The notes under the pieces: model-generated
What the model was told of the DNA's origin: nothing
The model's database searches: none
What the model saw: only the letters and a program-made list of their open reading frames with translations
Assembly (NCBI GenBank): GCA_017506865.1
Contig: JAFCMP010000039.1
Coordinates: 62,001 to 126,000 of the forward strand
DNA from: Tribonema minus
Lineage: Eukaryota > Sar > Xanthophyceae > Tribonematales > Tribonemataceae
Length of the DNA stretch: 64,000 nt
Reading direction: 5' to 3'
Part shown: one piece after another, positions 10,348-22,125 of the stretch
Numbering within the stretch: the stretch's first letter is position 1
Layout of the letters: each line of letters opens with the position of its first letter
Program-made: the position numbers and the translations under genes

Positions 10348-13300
10348 GCCTGCGCGGCAGCGGCGGCGGCGGCGGCGCGGATGAGGTCAGCGCCTCGCGC
10401 CGGGGCGAACCTCATGGGCGCGGTTGCAGCGGCAGAGCAGGCTGGAACTGGGGAGGGGCTGCTCTGTGAGAGGGCGCGGGCGCGCGCAACTCACGAGGGC
10501 GCGCCACATGAGCCTAGCACGCGTGATGGAACAAGCTTATGTTGTCTGTCACACGATGAGTGTGGCGCACTGGACTTTGTGGCAATCTCAACTAGCGTGG
10601 CGCGCGGTTGTGGGGCCGCCGGGGAATGAACCTTGCAAAGCCCACACAGAGGCTGTTGCTGGATGCGCACGATGTCTGCTGCTTTACAAGATTGGTTGCT
10701 GACAATAACTGCCGCAGCAACTCCGCACCAGCTCACTCACCTGCTATAGCTATGAGCAATGCAAGTGGTTTGAAATATGTCAAACTGAAACTGCGTGTTC
10801 ATCCCTTTCACATGATGGTTTGTGCGCCACTTTCAGTATGTACACTGGTCCAATGAGGTGTAGTTCAAAGCACACGAGCGCACTCTTCAACGCCCAGGGT
10901 GCGGACCATGGCGCATTTTGGGCTTGAGCATGATTTGACCATTACACATCGTATATGACTAGACAAATGCAGTTCCATTGTGCAGAGGGGCTGCTGCATG
11001 TTGTGGACTGCAAGCAGCATCATAAATGACCACAGCCCTTACACCGATAGTAAAACATGAGTGCGAACGGAGCGGACAGAGAGAGCACACAAGCCATCGC
11101 TGGGGCGGAGCGTCATGTGGGCTGGCTGCACAGTTGGGCAGTTTCAAACTGCCACTTTCTTTTTTGCCCCCCCGGCCCCGTACACACGCGCCGCATCACA
11201 AAGGACTTGCTGTGATGAGCCTTTATAGGTTGTTGATTGGTATATCCTGAAAGAAGCGTGCCGGTCTCAGGTGAGTGACGAGCGCCTGTGGCTGAGTGTG
11301 CAGTGAGCACTGCTGCTATGACGTCGGTGTGGAGGCTCGCTGCAACCACAGCGCATGGACACTGAACGTCAGACCTGCTATTGCCAGGTTGCTGTTTCTT
11401 CCCAAGGTTTGCCTCAGCAACTGTACCTCTGCCTGACAGGATGCAGCATCGCCAATGATGAGGCTTTGATTACCCTCGGGCGATCGGTGTTTTGCACGCT
11501 GGCGCGCGGCAGCACTTGACTGACGAAGAGAGGTAGCAGTGACTGCAAGACACATGAGCAGGACATCACACCGGTTGCAGTGGCTGCATGGCGAACTAAT
11601 GCTATGTGTTGTGATTATAATTCACCTAATCATGTTTGCGAAGCGATCGAAACTAAGCGCGCTAGCACTGCTTCATTATGGTGTGATCTTTGCATCAGGA
11701 TGATTTTTTTTGCCAAACGCGCGTCGACATCTCTGTGTTATTGTGACTTTTTGTGGTTTGCAGCGTGCAGCATCCGCAGCACGGCAATTTACCTGCTGCG
11801 ACCGCTGGCACCCCACCCTGCTGCTGCGCCCCCGGCGCCGCTAAGTCCTCGTCTCCCGACGTTGCGCCTGCTTCCGATGGTGGTGTAATGGCTCGCTTGC
11901 GCTTGAGCGGCGTTGTGCCGTTAAAACTCGTGGTTGCAAAGAGGCGCAGGGCAGCAGCCCTGTGCTTCGCCTTAGAGAGGTATGATACTCGCCGTGCCAG
12001 GCTGCCTCTACCTCTCCTGGCGTCTGGCTTCCCACTCTGCTGTGCCCTGCGCAGGCTCCTGTTCGCCCTCCCCCTTTGCTAATGTGCTGTTGGCGCCAGC
12101 CGGCAAGGCGTCGTATTTAGCTGCAATCAGCACAAGCTCCGTTGGATCTCTCCAAAGGTGGCAGCTGGAACCTCAACCGTGAAGTTCCTGGGTACGTTCC
12201 TGGGTAGTTAGTACCTCCCTGAGATTAAAATGATGGCACCATCGCCTTTTCACTTTTTACCTACTGCACGTGCAGGCAATCTGACAGCTGTTATCAGGTC
12301 GGTCTGACCTAGAAACCTTATGACGCGGTCGGCATCAAGCGCCGTGCTGTAGCCATGGCGCTGTCCTAGAGAGGTGCACAAGAACCCTACATGGCCTGTG
12401 AAAACGAAGTGCGAACTACATCACGCTGTCGGTCGGCAAGCTTACAAGTTGCAGCGGCGCTGATGATTGATTTGCGCTGTTATGCTGCCATCCTTGGCTG
12501 ATGCAGCACCGCTGCCGCTATCTTGGTAAGACTATGGCGCTGCTCATAGGTCTCCAAGAAAATTTGTGATTGCCGAAAAAAACCGCCCTCTTTCGCAAGA
12601 AGAGGGGATTGCGTCGTATTGCTGCACGCGCGACCGCATCCTTCTGGCAGTTCATGCAGCAAGTGGTGAAGCTCCCTGCTGCACCATCACGCGTCTCATC
12701 TCAGTGTGTGTCAGGCGCAGTCTGTGTGAGAGTGCGCGCTAGCGAGATTGAATCCGAAGGGGCCAGTCAGGGGCCTGTTGGCCAACTTTGGGGGATCGCG
12801 ATGGTTGGCCAACGTTGCACTGCAATCACGCACTTTGCATGTATGTCTGTGGACGACAGCAGGGGCTGCTTTTGTTTTGTGTTTGTACTTTTTCCTTTGG
12901 GGATTATCCCCCAGAACTTGAAGTTACTTTAGCGACAACACATGGCTGGACAGTCAGGTTTTTGAAGTGCAGCGCGCGGGGGGGGGGGTGTAATCGGCAG
13001 GTGCTGTTCACCACGCAGTTTCCGATGTCCATGTTCATAGACGAATGAAATGGCTGCTTTACGATATTTAGCAAACAACACACCGGTGAACGATTTATTC
13101 CAAAGTAATTTCACCCGTAGACTAATCAAGTTCCCTGCTGCACCATGACTGGAGTCTCCTCTCAGACATCTAGGTGCAGATCTGGTCATCAGGCGCAGTC
13201 TGTGAGACCATGTCTGCGTGCGATGCCTCCGGGACGGGGCGGGGGGGGCAAACCTAGTATACTATACTAGTAGTTAGGCCCCCGCATAGCACATCTGACT

Positions 13301-13411
13301 TCAGGGGGGCTAACCTTTTGAGCGCTCAAGCACGCATTCATCTGAAATCTGTGTTTGTGAATAAGAGCAGGTGCTGCTATTGGACAGGCCGTGGCTGTGC
13401 GCGAAGCGAGA

Positions 13412-13554
13412 CGCCCCCCCCGGAGGGGGGGGGGAAGGGGGGGGGGCATTCTAGGCAGGGTGTCAGCTCATTGGTGAATGACACATCTTTAGTTTCAGGT
13501 AAAGCGCATGCGAGCTAAGTTAACGCCCCCCCCCCCTCCGGGACCGGGGGGGTG
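13412..13554. other. Pair of C-run/G-run foldbacks
   Basis: At 13412-13446 a run of eight C is followed by GGA and long G runs. At 13524-13554 a C run, CTCCGGGACC and a G run can pair. Both can form very stable hairpins or G-quadruplexes. They are 80 bp apart, in unlike surroundings. Confidence 0.5.
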
Positions 13555-13680
13555 CATGAGCGGTGCAGACGCTGCAAGTCACGAGTTTACGGTGAATCAA
13601 CTATAGCATACGTGAGCGGTTGAAGGTGCTGCTTCGTATATCACTCAAGCGTAAATCACATGAGGTGCACACCCTCGGTG

Positions 13681-13930
13681 TGTGAGGGCGAATTTTTCAT
13701 GTAGCAGGGCAGAATATTGGGGAATTAATTAAGAAGGGGGAAAAGGAAGGGAGAAAGGACAAGGAAAGAGAGCTAGAGAAGGAGACCTAAAGAAGGGAAC
13801 AAATGAGCAGCAGGCGCAAAGGGCATGCATTTTCTTGCAGTGGTACACAAGCAGCTTGCAGCGGCTGTCAGAGCAGGCGTGAACACTTGGCTAATCAGTT
13901 GCTACAGCACCGCAATGTTGCACTTTTTTT
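13681..13930. repeat. Direct repeat copy A (about 250 bp)
   Basis: Starts TGTGAGGGCGAATTTTTCAT and ends GCAATGTTGCACTTTTTTT. It includes a purine-rich block (AGAAGGGGGAAAAGGAAGGG). By eye it is about 95-97% identical to 16091-16333, in the same orientation; the main difference is a 5-base insertion near the left end. It contains a short frame starting MSSRRKGHAFSCSG that is probably not coding. It may be a terminal repeat of a small non-autonomous element or one member of a dispersed family; no reverse transcriptase, primer-binding site or TG...CA boundary is visible. Confidence 0.8.
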
Positions 13931-16090
13931 GGCAGTTGCAGCATGCAGCAAAGCAGAAATGGCATGTCAGACAACCAAGCATCACACAAAAACCCTGCAA
14001 TTATCCCATAGGATTCAACTTGTTCATTATCAGTAATGTGGTGTGTGTGCCAACAAAACAGCGGCTTCACTCTCATGTAAAAAGACTGCCCGTGCCAAGT
14101 GAGGAGTCATCAAGCAAGTTCTAGCTGGCACAAGACCTTAAGCACCTGAGACGCGCACATAAGCAACTAAAACAGAGGGGCTTGTGATCAGCCTAATCAT
14201 CAGATGCTGGCTGATTCAAATGCTGGTAACCTCCTGCGAGTGCACCGCATGCTCCGTCGTGGCACGCCTGCTAATTGGCTGCGAGGCCCAGCCGCACTGA
14301 GACAGCAGGCGTGCCAAAACATCCGCTGCTGAGCGCACAAGCCACGCTTCCGGTTTTTGCGCTGATCAGCTGACCATCAACGCACCGCGGTGGAGACTCA
14401 GTGTGCTCCGCTGATGCAGCAGCGCTCATACCAGCAACGCCCGGTACAGCAATGCTGATCGTAGTTCATGACAACCTGCGATAAGGGACGACCGCCAGCA
14501 CCACCAGCAATGGTGGTGGCGGCGGCGGCGGTGGCGGCAGCAGCAGCAGCAGCAGCAGCTTGCACAGCACGTGCGGCGCAGCAGCATCAACAAGACTACA
14601 CCGCTGCTTAAGTCGTCCTGTGTTCAGAGTGAGCATTCATGCGCGTATGTACTTGTTGACGTACACCTCTTCTATGTCACTTGGAGGTATTGAAGCTTAT
14701 ATCTACTTGAGGGCAATCTGCGCATTGCTCATCTTCAATTTGTGCTATAGCCTGGCTATGGTGACTGATCGCCACAGATCATGGTCACGCTGGTAGCACG
14801 CTGAACAATGGCAGGCTGATGCAGTCGATCAAGCACAACTGAGTGAACCAATAAGTGCTTGCATCTGCTTTTAATATTTCGCAGTACATCGCGTAACAAG
14901 GTGGCATACCAGGCTGTACTGGTACGCTGCAAATTGACGATTGTGCTCTGGCAGTGGCAATTGATAAGTGTGCCCAGGCATTATGTCATAAATTTGATAC
15001 AGTTCATCCTTCAACAAGCGCATAACTGTGACTGCGCTGTTTACGTAGTGGTCTGCACTTGCTTCTCGCATGTCACACGCGATCGGTAAGGACCAGTGCC
15101 TTTCACTGTAGTTTTTGCTGTAGCCGCAGGGCCGCAAGCACCTCTTATCAACAGCGGATGATGCAGATCTGCAAAAAGCTATCGGTTTTTGCAGTTTCCT
15201 GAGCGTATCACATTGTCAAGAGATTATATGCACATGCATTCTGACATCCTTTGCTAGGGGGCAGTGCACATCAACTTCTGTGCTGAACAGGTGGCTTCTA
15301 AAGCTACCTTCAGTGCAATACTGCGAACACATCATAGAACAATGTTTTGACGAAGCTGCACGTGCAACACCGGAGCGGCCTGCATGACAGGCTGCAATGG
15401 CATACAAGCCTCATTCAATACAAGCGCCGGAGTCTACGCCGATCGGTGCCCTGCGATGACAATGTTATGGATATGCTCGCTCGGCAAAGTGCTGTTGCTG
15501 CAGTTTGTACACCCTTTTTTCACACCAGCTCTTACATGATCCTGATTACCTTGAGAGTTGGTGCGGTCTGACCAGGTTTGCCACCGAGCAACGCGCCCAC
15601 CAGGCAGCTCCCCTCTGCCTCCGCTTTCGCACTCTACTCACCAGCAGCAGCGCTCCCCCCACGACTTTTCGCAAATCCTCAGCACCCGCACCAGCAGCAA
15701 TCACGTCCTGCGATCACTGTGGAGCTCCACACTGTACACGCACAGCTGCGCCAGCAAGCCGCCAAAGTCCAGTGTGATCCTCTCAAAGGCGGCGCAGCAG
15801 CTTTTTTGTGTGGTTCACTCCATGCCAAGAGCGCCCAAGACCTGCAGCAGTGATGCAATAGTCACTAACATCGATGCCAACCGCACCACACGTGCCAAGC
15901 GCTTGTGCATCGCCTGGTGGTGCTGCTGCGAGCAGCTTGCCAGACCCAGGACTTGGAAGACCCAGGCTTGTCGCAGAGCAAGCGATCTGATTGGATGGTC
16001 TTGTCGTAGGGCACACTAAGGAGGGTTCATATCACCCAATCACATCCCTCATCCTTGTCGGGAGCTGCCCTGTCGCAAAAAATACTCGCC

Positions 16091-16333
16091 TGTGTGGGCG
16101 AATGTAGCAGGGCAGAATACTTGGGAATTAATTAAGAAGGGGGAAAACGAAGGGAGAAAGGACAAGGAAAGAGAGCTAGAGAAGGAGGCCTAAAGAAAGG
16201 AACAAATGAGCAGCAGGCGCAAAGGGCATGCATTTTCTTGCAGTGGTACACAAGCAGCTTGCAGCAGCTGTCAGAGCAGGCGTGAACACTTGGCTAATCA
16301 GTTGCTACAGCACCGCAATGTTGCACTTTTTTT
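16091..16333. repeat. Direct repeat copy B (about 243 bp)
   Basis: Second copy of the repeat at 13681-13930, separated by about 2.16 kb of unique sequence without a long open frame. Similarity stops abruptly after the T run at 16327-16333, where a 10-bp inverted repeat begins. Near-identity in non-coding DNA implies recent duplication or gene conversion. Confidence 0.8.
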
Positions 16334-16412
16334 GTGTGAGAAGATCAGAAATTCCTTCTCACACGTTCACGTCCGTTCACGTACCCAGGACTCGACCCAC
16401 TCGTAGTGGGTC
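16334..16412. other. Two small hairpins at the edge of repeat copy B
   Basis: GTGTGAGAAG (16334-16343) pairs with CTTCTCACAC (16355-16364) around an 11-nt loop. GACCCAC (16394-16400) pairs with GTGGGTC (16406-16412) around TCGTA. Both follow directly on the end of repeat B and are absent after copy A. Confidence 0.6.
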
Positions 16413-16784
16413 CTCTCCCACAATTACTAGAAAATTTATTTGGTTCTCAGCGTACTCAGATCACGCGTACTCAGACACACTCGCACAGACTGTACTCAAC
16501 GGGATAAAGGCGATGGCGATAGAGACGTCAAGCAGCAGCAATCAGGAGGTCAGGCTCACGCGAATGTCATTCATTGCGGTGCAGTGTGCGATCAGCGTGG
16601 TACATGCATGCAGATCTAGCGCTACGTGTGGTCTGCAATAGCTTTCGTGTAGACATAAGGCTGAAGCCAGAACCACACCGCGTTTCTGGCAGCGCATCAC
16701 TTCCTTGGCCAGCTCAACTTCTGCTTACAACATCATGTACATAGGAATGATGTCAGCCTGCAGGAATGGCCTCAGCCCCACATC

Positions 16785-18261
16785 ATGCAGAACACCATGG
16801 CAATTCGTCCAGTGCTGACATCTGCCGCTTTCGTTGTCCCCCGCCGATACCTGCAGAGGTCGAGCCAGCGGCTCCGTCACTCAGGGCCGGCCGCATCGCC
16901 GCTAGCGGCAGCCATGTTCGGCCTGCAAGGCCTCTGCGATCGTACTCTCCAGTTTCTGAGAGCCAGCGTGATGCTTCGGACCACCTGCAAGGCATTCAGA
17001 GACGCGATGGGCGCCAGAATCGATGGTCCCGCCCGCAGCCACGTCGACGATGGCGTCGCCAGCGTGCAGTTGCTGCGGTGGGCGTTGCAGAGCGGTCTCG
17101 ACCCGGAAGCAGCTCTCGCGCCCTGCGCGGGTAGCGGCGGGGTGGACGTGCTCGTCGAGCTGCTTCGCCTTCACCCGGACAGAAACCCTCACACAGGTCG
17201 CCAGGCAATGTATCGAGCAGCAAGAGCCGGCCACCTCTCCATACTAAAGTGTCTGAAGGTCGGCGAGTTCCCCTTCCACCCGCAGGTGTGTGCGGTGGCA
17301 GCGCTGGGCGGGAACCTCGAGATGCTCCAGTGGCTACGCCACAACGGCTGCCCATGGCGGGAGTCCACGTGCTCATTAGCGGCAGGCAACGGGCATCTCG
17401 AGGTGCTCCAGTGGGCGCGCGCCAACGGCTGCCCCTGGAGCGGTTCCATCTGCGACGCAGCAGCACGGGCGGGGCACCTGGAGGTGCTGCAGTGGGCGCG
17501 CGCCAACGACTGCCCATGGCACCAGTACGTGCTCGATGGCGGCGCGCGGCGGGCACCTGGAGGTGCTCCAGTGGGCGCACCCGAATGGCTGCCCGTGGAG
17601 CGAGTCCACGTGCGCATCAGCGGCGCGCGGCGGACACCTCCAGGTGCTGCAGTGGGCGCACATCAACGGCTGCCCGTGGGACGACCTTCCGACCGATTCG
17701 GCGGCGGAGGGCGGGCATCTCGAGGTGCTCCGGTGGGCGCGTACGCACGGCTGCCCCTGGGGGCCTCGCACGTGCTCTTCGGCAGCGGAGCAAGGGCACT
17801 TTGCGGTGCTTCAGTGGGCGCGCGCCCACGGCTGCCCCTGGGACTCCTCCACGTGCCCGGCGGCGGCACGGAGGGGGCACCTCGCGGTGCTGCAGTGGGC
17901 GCGCGCCGACCACTGTCCATGGGACGAGACCACGTGCCCTTCGGCGGCCTTATGCGGGCATCTCAAGGTGCTCCAGTGGGCGCGCGCCAACGGCTGCCCG
18001 TGGGACGATAATACTACCGTTTCGGCTGCACGAAACGGGCACCTCGAGGTGCTCCAGTGGGCGCACGCCAACGGCTGCCCCTGGGGCGCTCTCACGTGCT
18101 ACGCAGCGGCAGAGGGGGGGCACCTGTCGGTGCTGCGGTGGGCGCGCACGCACGGCTGCCCCTGGAACGCGGACGGATATCACCTGGCAGAGCATGTGGC
18201 GGAGGTAATGAAGGACGAGGAGGTGCTCCAGTGGCTGCGCGACAGCGGCTGCCCGCCATGA
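16785..18261 (+). pseudogene. Ankyrin/CPW-repeat protein gene with one frameshift, intronless
   Basis: One long frame from ATG 16785 encodes a leader with an F-box-like stretch (FGLQGLCDRTLQFLRASVML, then RTTCKAFRDAM) followed by about 12 tandem 27-residue repeats of the form GHLEVLQWARANGCPWSEST plus CxxAARx, i.e. 81-bp DNA units. The fourth repeat breaks: CPWHQ is followed by one extra T at 17526 (or two missing bases), after which the repeats continue perfectly in the next frame from 17527 to the stop at 18259-18261 (ending LQWLRDSGCPP). The reading frame is otherwise intact, so this may be a sequencing error, a young pseudogene or a programmed shift. Repeats of this CPW type are known as degenerate ankyrin repeats in protists and giant viruses and probably bind proteins; an F-box start would suggest an SCF adaptor. 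ATGs at 16797 and 16914 are alternative starts. It is the only long gene here with no intron. Confidence 0.75.
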
Positions 18262-20457
18262 TTGCATTTTAAGATGCATCGGAGGCTACAACTGCAATCG
18301 TTTTAGTGTCCCTCTTGTTCAGTTTCTCTCGCATTCTTCTGAGCCGCTCGTCTACGCCGCTGTCTGCCATGACACTCCTGCAGCATCATGATGAGGATGC
18401 CTACGTTACACAGTGCTTGAATAGTGCTATTGATGGCGGCGGTAGCGGTGGTACCAGCAAACAGGCCAGCGCACCTTATGATTTTTTTGCGCCTTTGGCA
18501 AGGCGTAGACAGGGATCACTTTGCCCGCAAGCATTCAATGTTGTAGCCACGCTGGACACCAGTCTTTTCCGCCCTGTTGTTGCAGAGGCTGGCGCAATCT
18601 CATTCACGCATAAGTAGTGTTGCTGTCCCCATGGGCCGAGGCGGCAGCCCCCCTTTCGGCCTGGGCTGGGTTAGGTCGGTTTCATGCAAGCTGTGTAGCA
18701 GGCAGGACTTTCTTCCAGATATTACGGCCACGGTTGCGTGCCGCACACGCAGCTGCCGCCGCCACCGCAGCTGCCGCCGCCGCCGCCGCTGCAGATGCTG
18801 CCATGGTGACCGCTGACATACCATCTGCATCACCCCAGGTTGAACCGCCATTGGCATACTCATTCATATTGGCACGTCCATTCGCATCACCGCGACAGCG
18901 CAGCTGCCCCCCCCCCATTGGCACTGGGTTCGGCCCGGCCCAATGGATGCACCAGGCCCCTTCAAAGTGCCTCACCACATGCTGAGCTATGGCAAGTCTG
19001 ACTGTCAGCTGTAACAGTTGGTCCTCGGACGTGCTTGAGGAATAATGAGCACGCAAAAGCAGGTACATTACTGCTCTCAGCAGGACCGGGCTGCCGCAAC
19101 ACGTGCTGCACTATATTCTCTGTCCTGGCTGTTGCTTGACAAGCCCTAAGTGCCAGTGGTGTGGTGCTGCCCTTGCTGTATGCATTTAATGGTGGTGATT
19201 TTGTACCCCCCGCAAAGCCAGCGCATCATCTTGGCCCAATGCCTTGTTGGGCAACCTCCTGCCCCACAGGCAAGAAAGAGATCATACGCCATGTCATCAC
19301 GTGACATCTGCATTTAATGCCTCTCTCAGTGACCGAGAGGAAACTGTATGCAAGGTGGCCGCCAGCAGCTGGTTTACGTGAGCAGCACTTCTGTAGCATC
19401 AGCCATGTGCAACATGCAAGGGTGTTTGCAATTGGTGGTCGCCACCCCAAAGCAGTTGTAGAGCACACAATGTGCACGATCTCAACTCATGGAGCGCACG
19501 CAATGCGCGACACGCATCACAGTGCATTGAGGTGAGACTGACGCCGCTCACGCCCCGTCGCGTGTACGCTCTGCCAGGGGATGTTATGTCTACCGTGTCA
19601 ACGGAAAATTAGCAGACGTAACATGCCTCAGCAGGTGACAGACGCTCGCCAGCGCTCAGCTTGATGTCATGGCCGTTTCTTGGATGCAAGGCAGCATAAT
19701 GTGACATGTATTTGTAGCTTTGCAGTCAGTGAGAGCGTTGTGCTCAAGTCCATGTCTGGTATCATCCCTTGACATTCAAATTTGACATGCGGGCAAAGCA
19801 AAAGCGCGGGCGTTGGTGAGCGCACTCTACCGGGTGCGCAATCGCGCCGTACACACGCAGCCCATGCGTCGCGATGATGAAGCGACCGCGCTGCCATCAC
19901 GCTACTGCAAATGCCCCCCCCCCCCCCCCCCCAAAGCCTGCAATTCAAAGCGAAAGGCACCAACATGCATGGCTCGCACCAAAATGTGGCAGCCCGAGTC
20001 GTTGAGCGTTCAGCGGCAGTCAGCGCTCAGCCGGTGCTGCAGCTCAGCCACCCAGTGGCGCGTTATACAGTATCCCGGCTCGCTGCCCACCCGCGAATTT
20101 CGTGAGGGCGCAGCAGCGCGGCAACGGCCGCGCAAGGGACGGCGGTCGGTCGTCGTTACACGCGCGGAGGACAGCGCGCGCAGCTCTATCGGAAGAGGAA
20201 ATAGAAGCACATGGTGCGCTGAAATGGGAGCCTTTCAGCCTGCCTGCTCGCTGAAAACTAGCGCAAGTCGGCGCTGAGTAATACGCCGGGTAAAAGTACT
20301 GGAACTGCATCGTTGCTGTTCGTCCTGCTGCGTACGCGCAGCATCGCCCGAAACGAGCGGGATGCGGTCAGGCCTCCATCTCTCAAGTCGCGCCATTACA
20401 CAACGTGCCGGGCCCCCCTTCCGCACTCATCGAGACAGCGTTCTACCACCCGCATCG
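18262..20457. other. Intergenic region, ankyrin gene to methyltransferase gene
   Basis: Convergent gene ends. It contains a C run at 18909-18918, a longer one at about 19915-19932, and a CAG/CCG-rich block near 18740-18800. Several frames of 60-150 codons exist but none resembles a known family or agrees with splice signals. Confidence 0.45.
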
Positions 20458-22125
20458 TCAGCCCCTGAACCACGACCACGGCTTGTACCAGCGCCGCTGC
20501 GCCGCGCGGCCGCGCTTGGTGAGCAGGTAGCAGTTCTCGACGATGCTGCTCACGGCGTCCCAGGGGCCGCCCTTGTACTCTGCAGACGCGTCGCGCGATG
20601 ACAGCAGCTCCACGGTGAAGCCCAGGGGGCCGTACAGGGCCTCGAGCTCGGCGTGTGACACGACGAAGGGGGGGCCAGGGCGTACGCTCTGCAGCGCAGG
20701 AAGGGCGGGGGGGGGGGGGGGGGGTTCTGCATGTGTCAGTTACGATATGATGGCGAGGATGATGTCGCGTGCAGTCACAGGGGCGCCAGCTGCTGGTACG
20801 GATCTCATTGTGGGCATGAGATCTGATTCAGGGGCTATGCGCTGGTAGAGCGATGCTACATGACGCTGCGGCGAGGGCATGCTGCAGCAAGCTACAAACG
20901 AGCGCGGTGGCGGACTGCGCTGTGCACCTCGACAACGCCACAACACTGATGCCACGAGCACCCCTGCAGCTGCACGGGTGCACGCGCCGTCCCTGCAACT
21001 CCGTCGCCGCCCGTGAGAGCAGCTCGCAAGTGAGCAAAGCGCGCGGCGGCGGCGGCGGCGGCTGCAGAGGGCGCACCTGGTCGAAGTGCGACGTGACCAG
21101 CAGCACGCGCGCGCCGTCGCGCAGCAGCGCCGCGAGCGTCGCCGCGTAGCGCGCGCGCGCGCCCGGCGGCAGCGCGACGAGGCTCCCGCGGTCCCACGCC
21201 GCGTCGAACGTGCCGATCTCCGCCGGCGTCACCTCCAGGAAGTCGCCCACGACAACGCGCAGCGGCAGGCGGCGCTCCACGGCTGCGAGCAGCGGCGGCG
21301 CGTCGCGGTAGTAGCCCTGGCCGTGCGCGCCGCGCGTGAAGACGTAGCCCTTGCGTGCGCCGCCGAATGCGTCCGCGGGGAGGAAGTCGCCGCTGTCGTG
21401 CTGAGGCTCGGCGGCAGCTGTGCCGTCGCTGACGGGCGCGCCGCCGCCGCCGCCGCCGCGCGGGACGAGGACGCGCGTGAAGTCGAGCCAGTTCTCGCGC
21501 TGCAGCGCCCAGACGGCGGCCTCCACGCCCTCCACGCCCACGGTCTCGTGGCCGCGCTTGGCGAGGTACGGCAGGTCCACCGACTTGCCGCACAGGGGCA
21601 CCTGCGCGAGCGGCGGCGGCGGCGGCGCAGCAGGTTCACATTGGTTGCCGCAATTGCGTCGTGTCAGGCGCGAGAGCGGCAACGGTCGCCGGCGCCGCTG
21701 GTGTCCGGCGGGCGCGGCCGTGAGTGGAAAGCGAGCGCTTGGGGGCATCATGCAGGCTCGCGCGCTGTTAAGCCAGCGCGGCGGCATTATGCGCACAGCA
21801 GGCCACACTGAGCAGCAGTCAAGCTCTGTTGAAGACAGGAGTACTTGATGTGCGGAAGCTCACTCACCAGCACTCGAACCTCCGATGCAGGTTTGCCGCC
21901 GGTGAGCTGGTCGTAGTGGTCCACAAGCGCGCGGTACGGCTCGCTGCGGTGCCAGTTCAGCTGTCCCGCCTTCCACCTGTCCTTCCAGCGCGCCAGCCTG
22001 TCTTTGTTGGGGTCGCTCTCGTCATAGTAGCAGACGGCGAGTGGCACAGCCGCTAATGCGGTCGCGGCGGCCACCAACGCAACAAAAGCATGGCCGCTGA
22101 CTCGGCGTCCTGCGAGAAGAGGCAA
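20458..22125 (-). CDS. Thiopurine/thiol S-methyltransferase-like protein (TPMT family)
   Basis: SAM-dependent class I methyltransferase of the TPMT/halide-thiol methyltransferase family; likely substrates are thiols, halides or chalcogen compounds. Exons 22125-21868, 21601-21077 and 20688-20458 join in phase 0. Landmarks: WKDRWKAGQLNWHRSEPYRA (the W...GxxxWH entry motif), RVLVPLCGKSVDLPYLAKRG with HETVGVEG (SAM motif I), FDAAWDRGSLVALPPGARAR (motif with DRG), GPPFVVSHAELEALYGPLGF, and the closing ENCYLLTKR. A Gly/Ala-rich insert of about 55 residues after LDFTRVLVP is extra. The visible N-terminus has a hydrophobic stretch (HAFVALVAAATALAAVPLAV) suggesting a signal anchor, before the catalytic domain. 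There is no in-frame ATG in the 5' part: an acceptor CAG lies just before GACGCCGAGT at about 22107, so the real start is in an upstream exon that I could not fix; ATGCCTCGAGGACTGCTG followed by GTGAGT at about 22652-22675 is one candidate. Confidence 0.85.

Larger units (their letters stand above)
10348..16784. other. 6.4 kb gene-poor region upstream of CDC16 and the ankyrin gene
   Basis: No convincing exon was found on either strand. The stretch has more A/T than the flanking genes. It holds two long direct repeats (13681-13930 and 16091-16333), two short hairpins after the second repeat, GC-only foldbacks at 13412-13446 and 13524-13554, and a GGC/GCA microsatellite at about 14512-14560. 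Being 5' to both neighbours, it must contain their promoters, but I see no clear TATA or initiator. Confidence 0.5.

Noticed and set aside
13681..16333. LTR retrotransposon
   Set aside because: No pol-like frame between the repeats, no primer-binding site and no TG...CA ends were seen.
17249..18208. 319-residue frame with repeats in the ankyrin gene
   Set aside because: An out-of-frame reading of the same 81-bp units; the CPW/GHLEVLQW reading has the family pattern.
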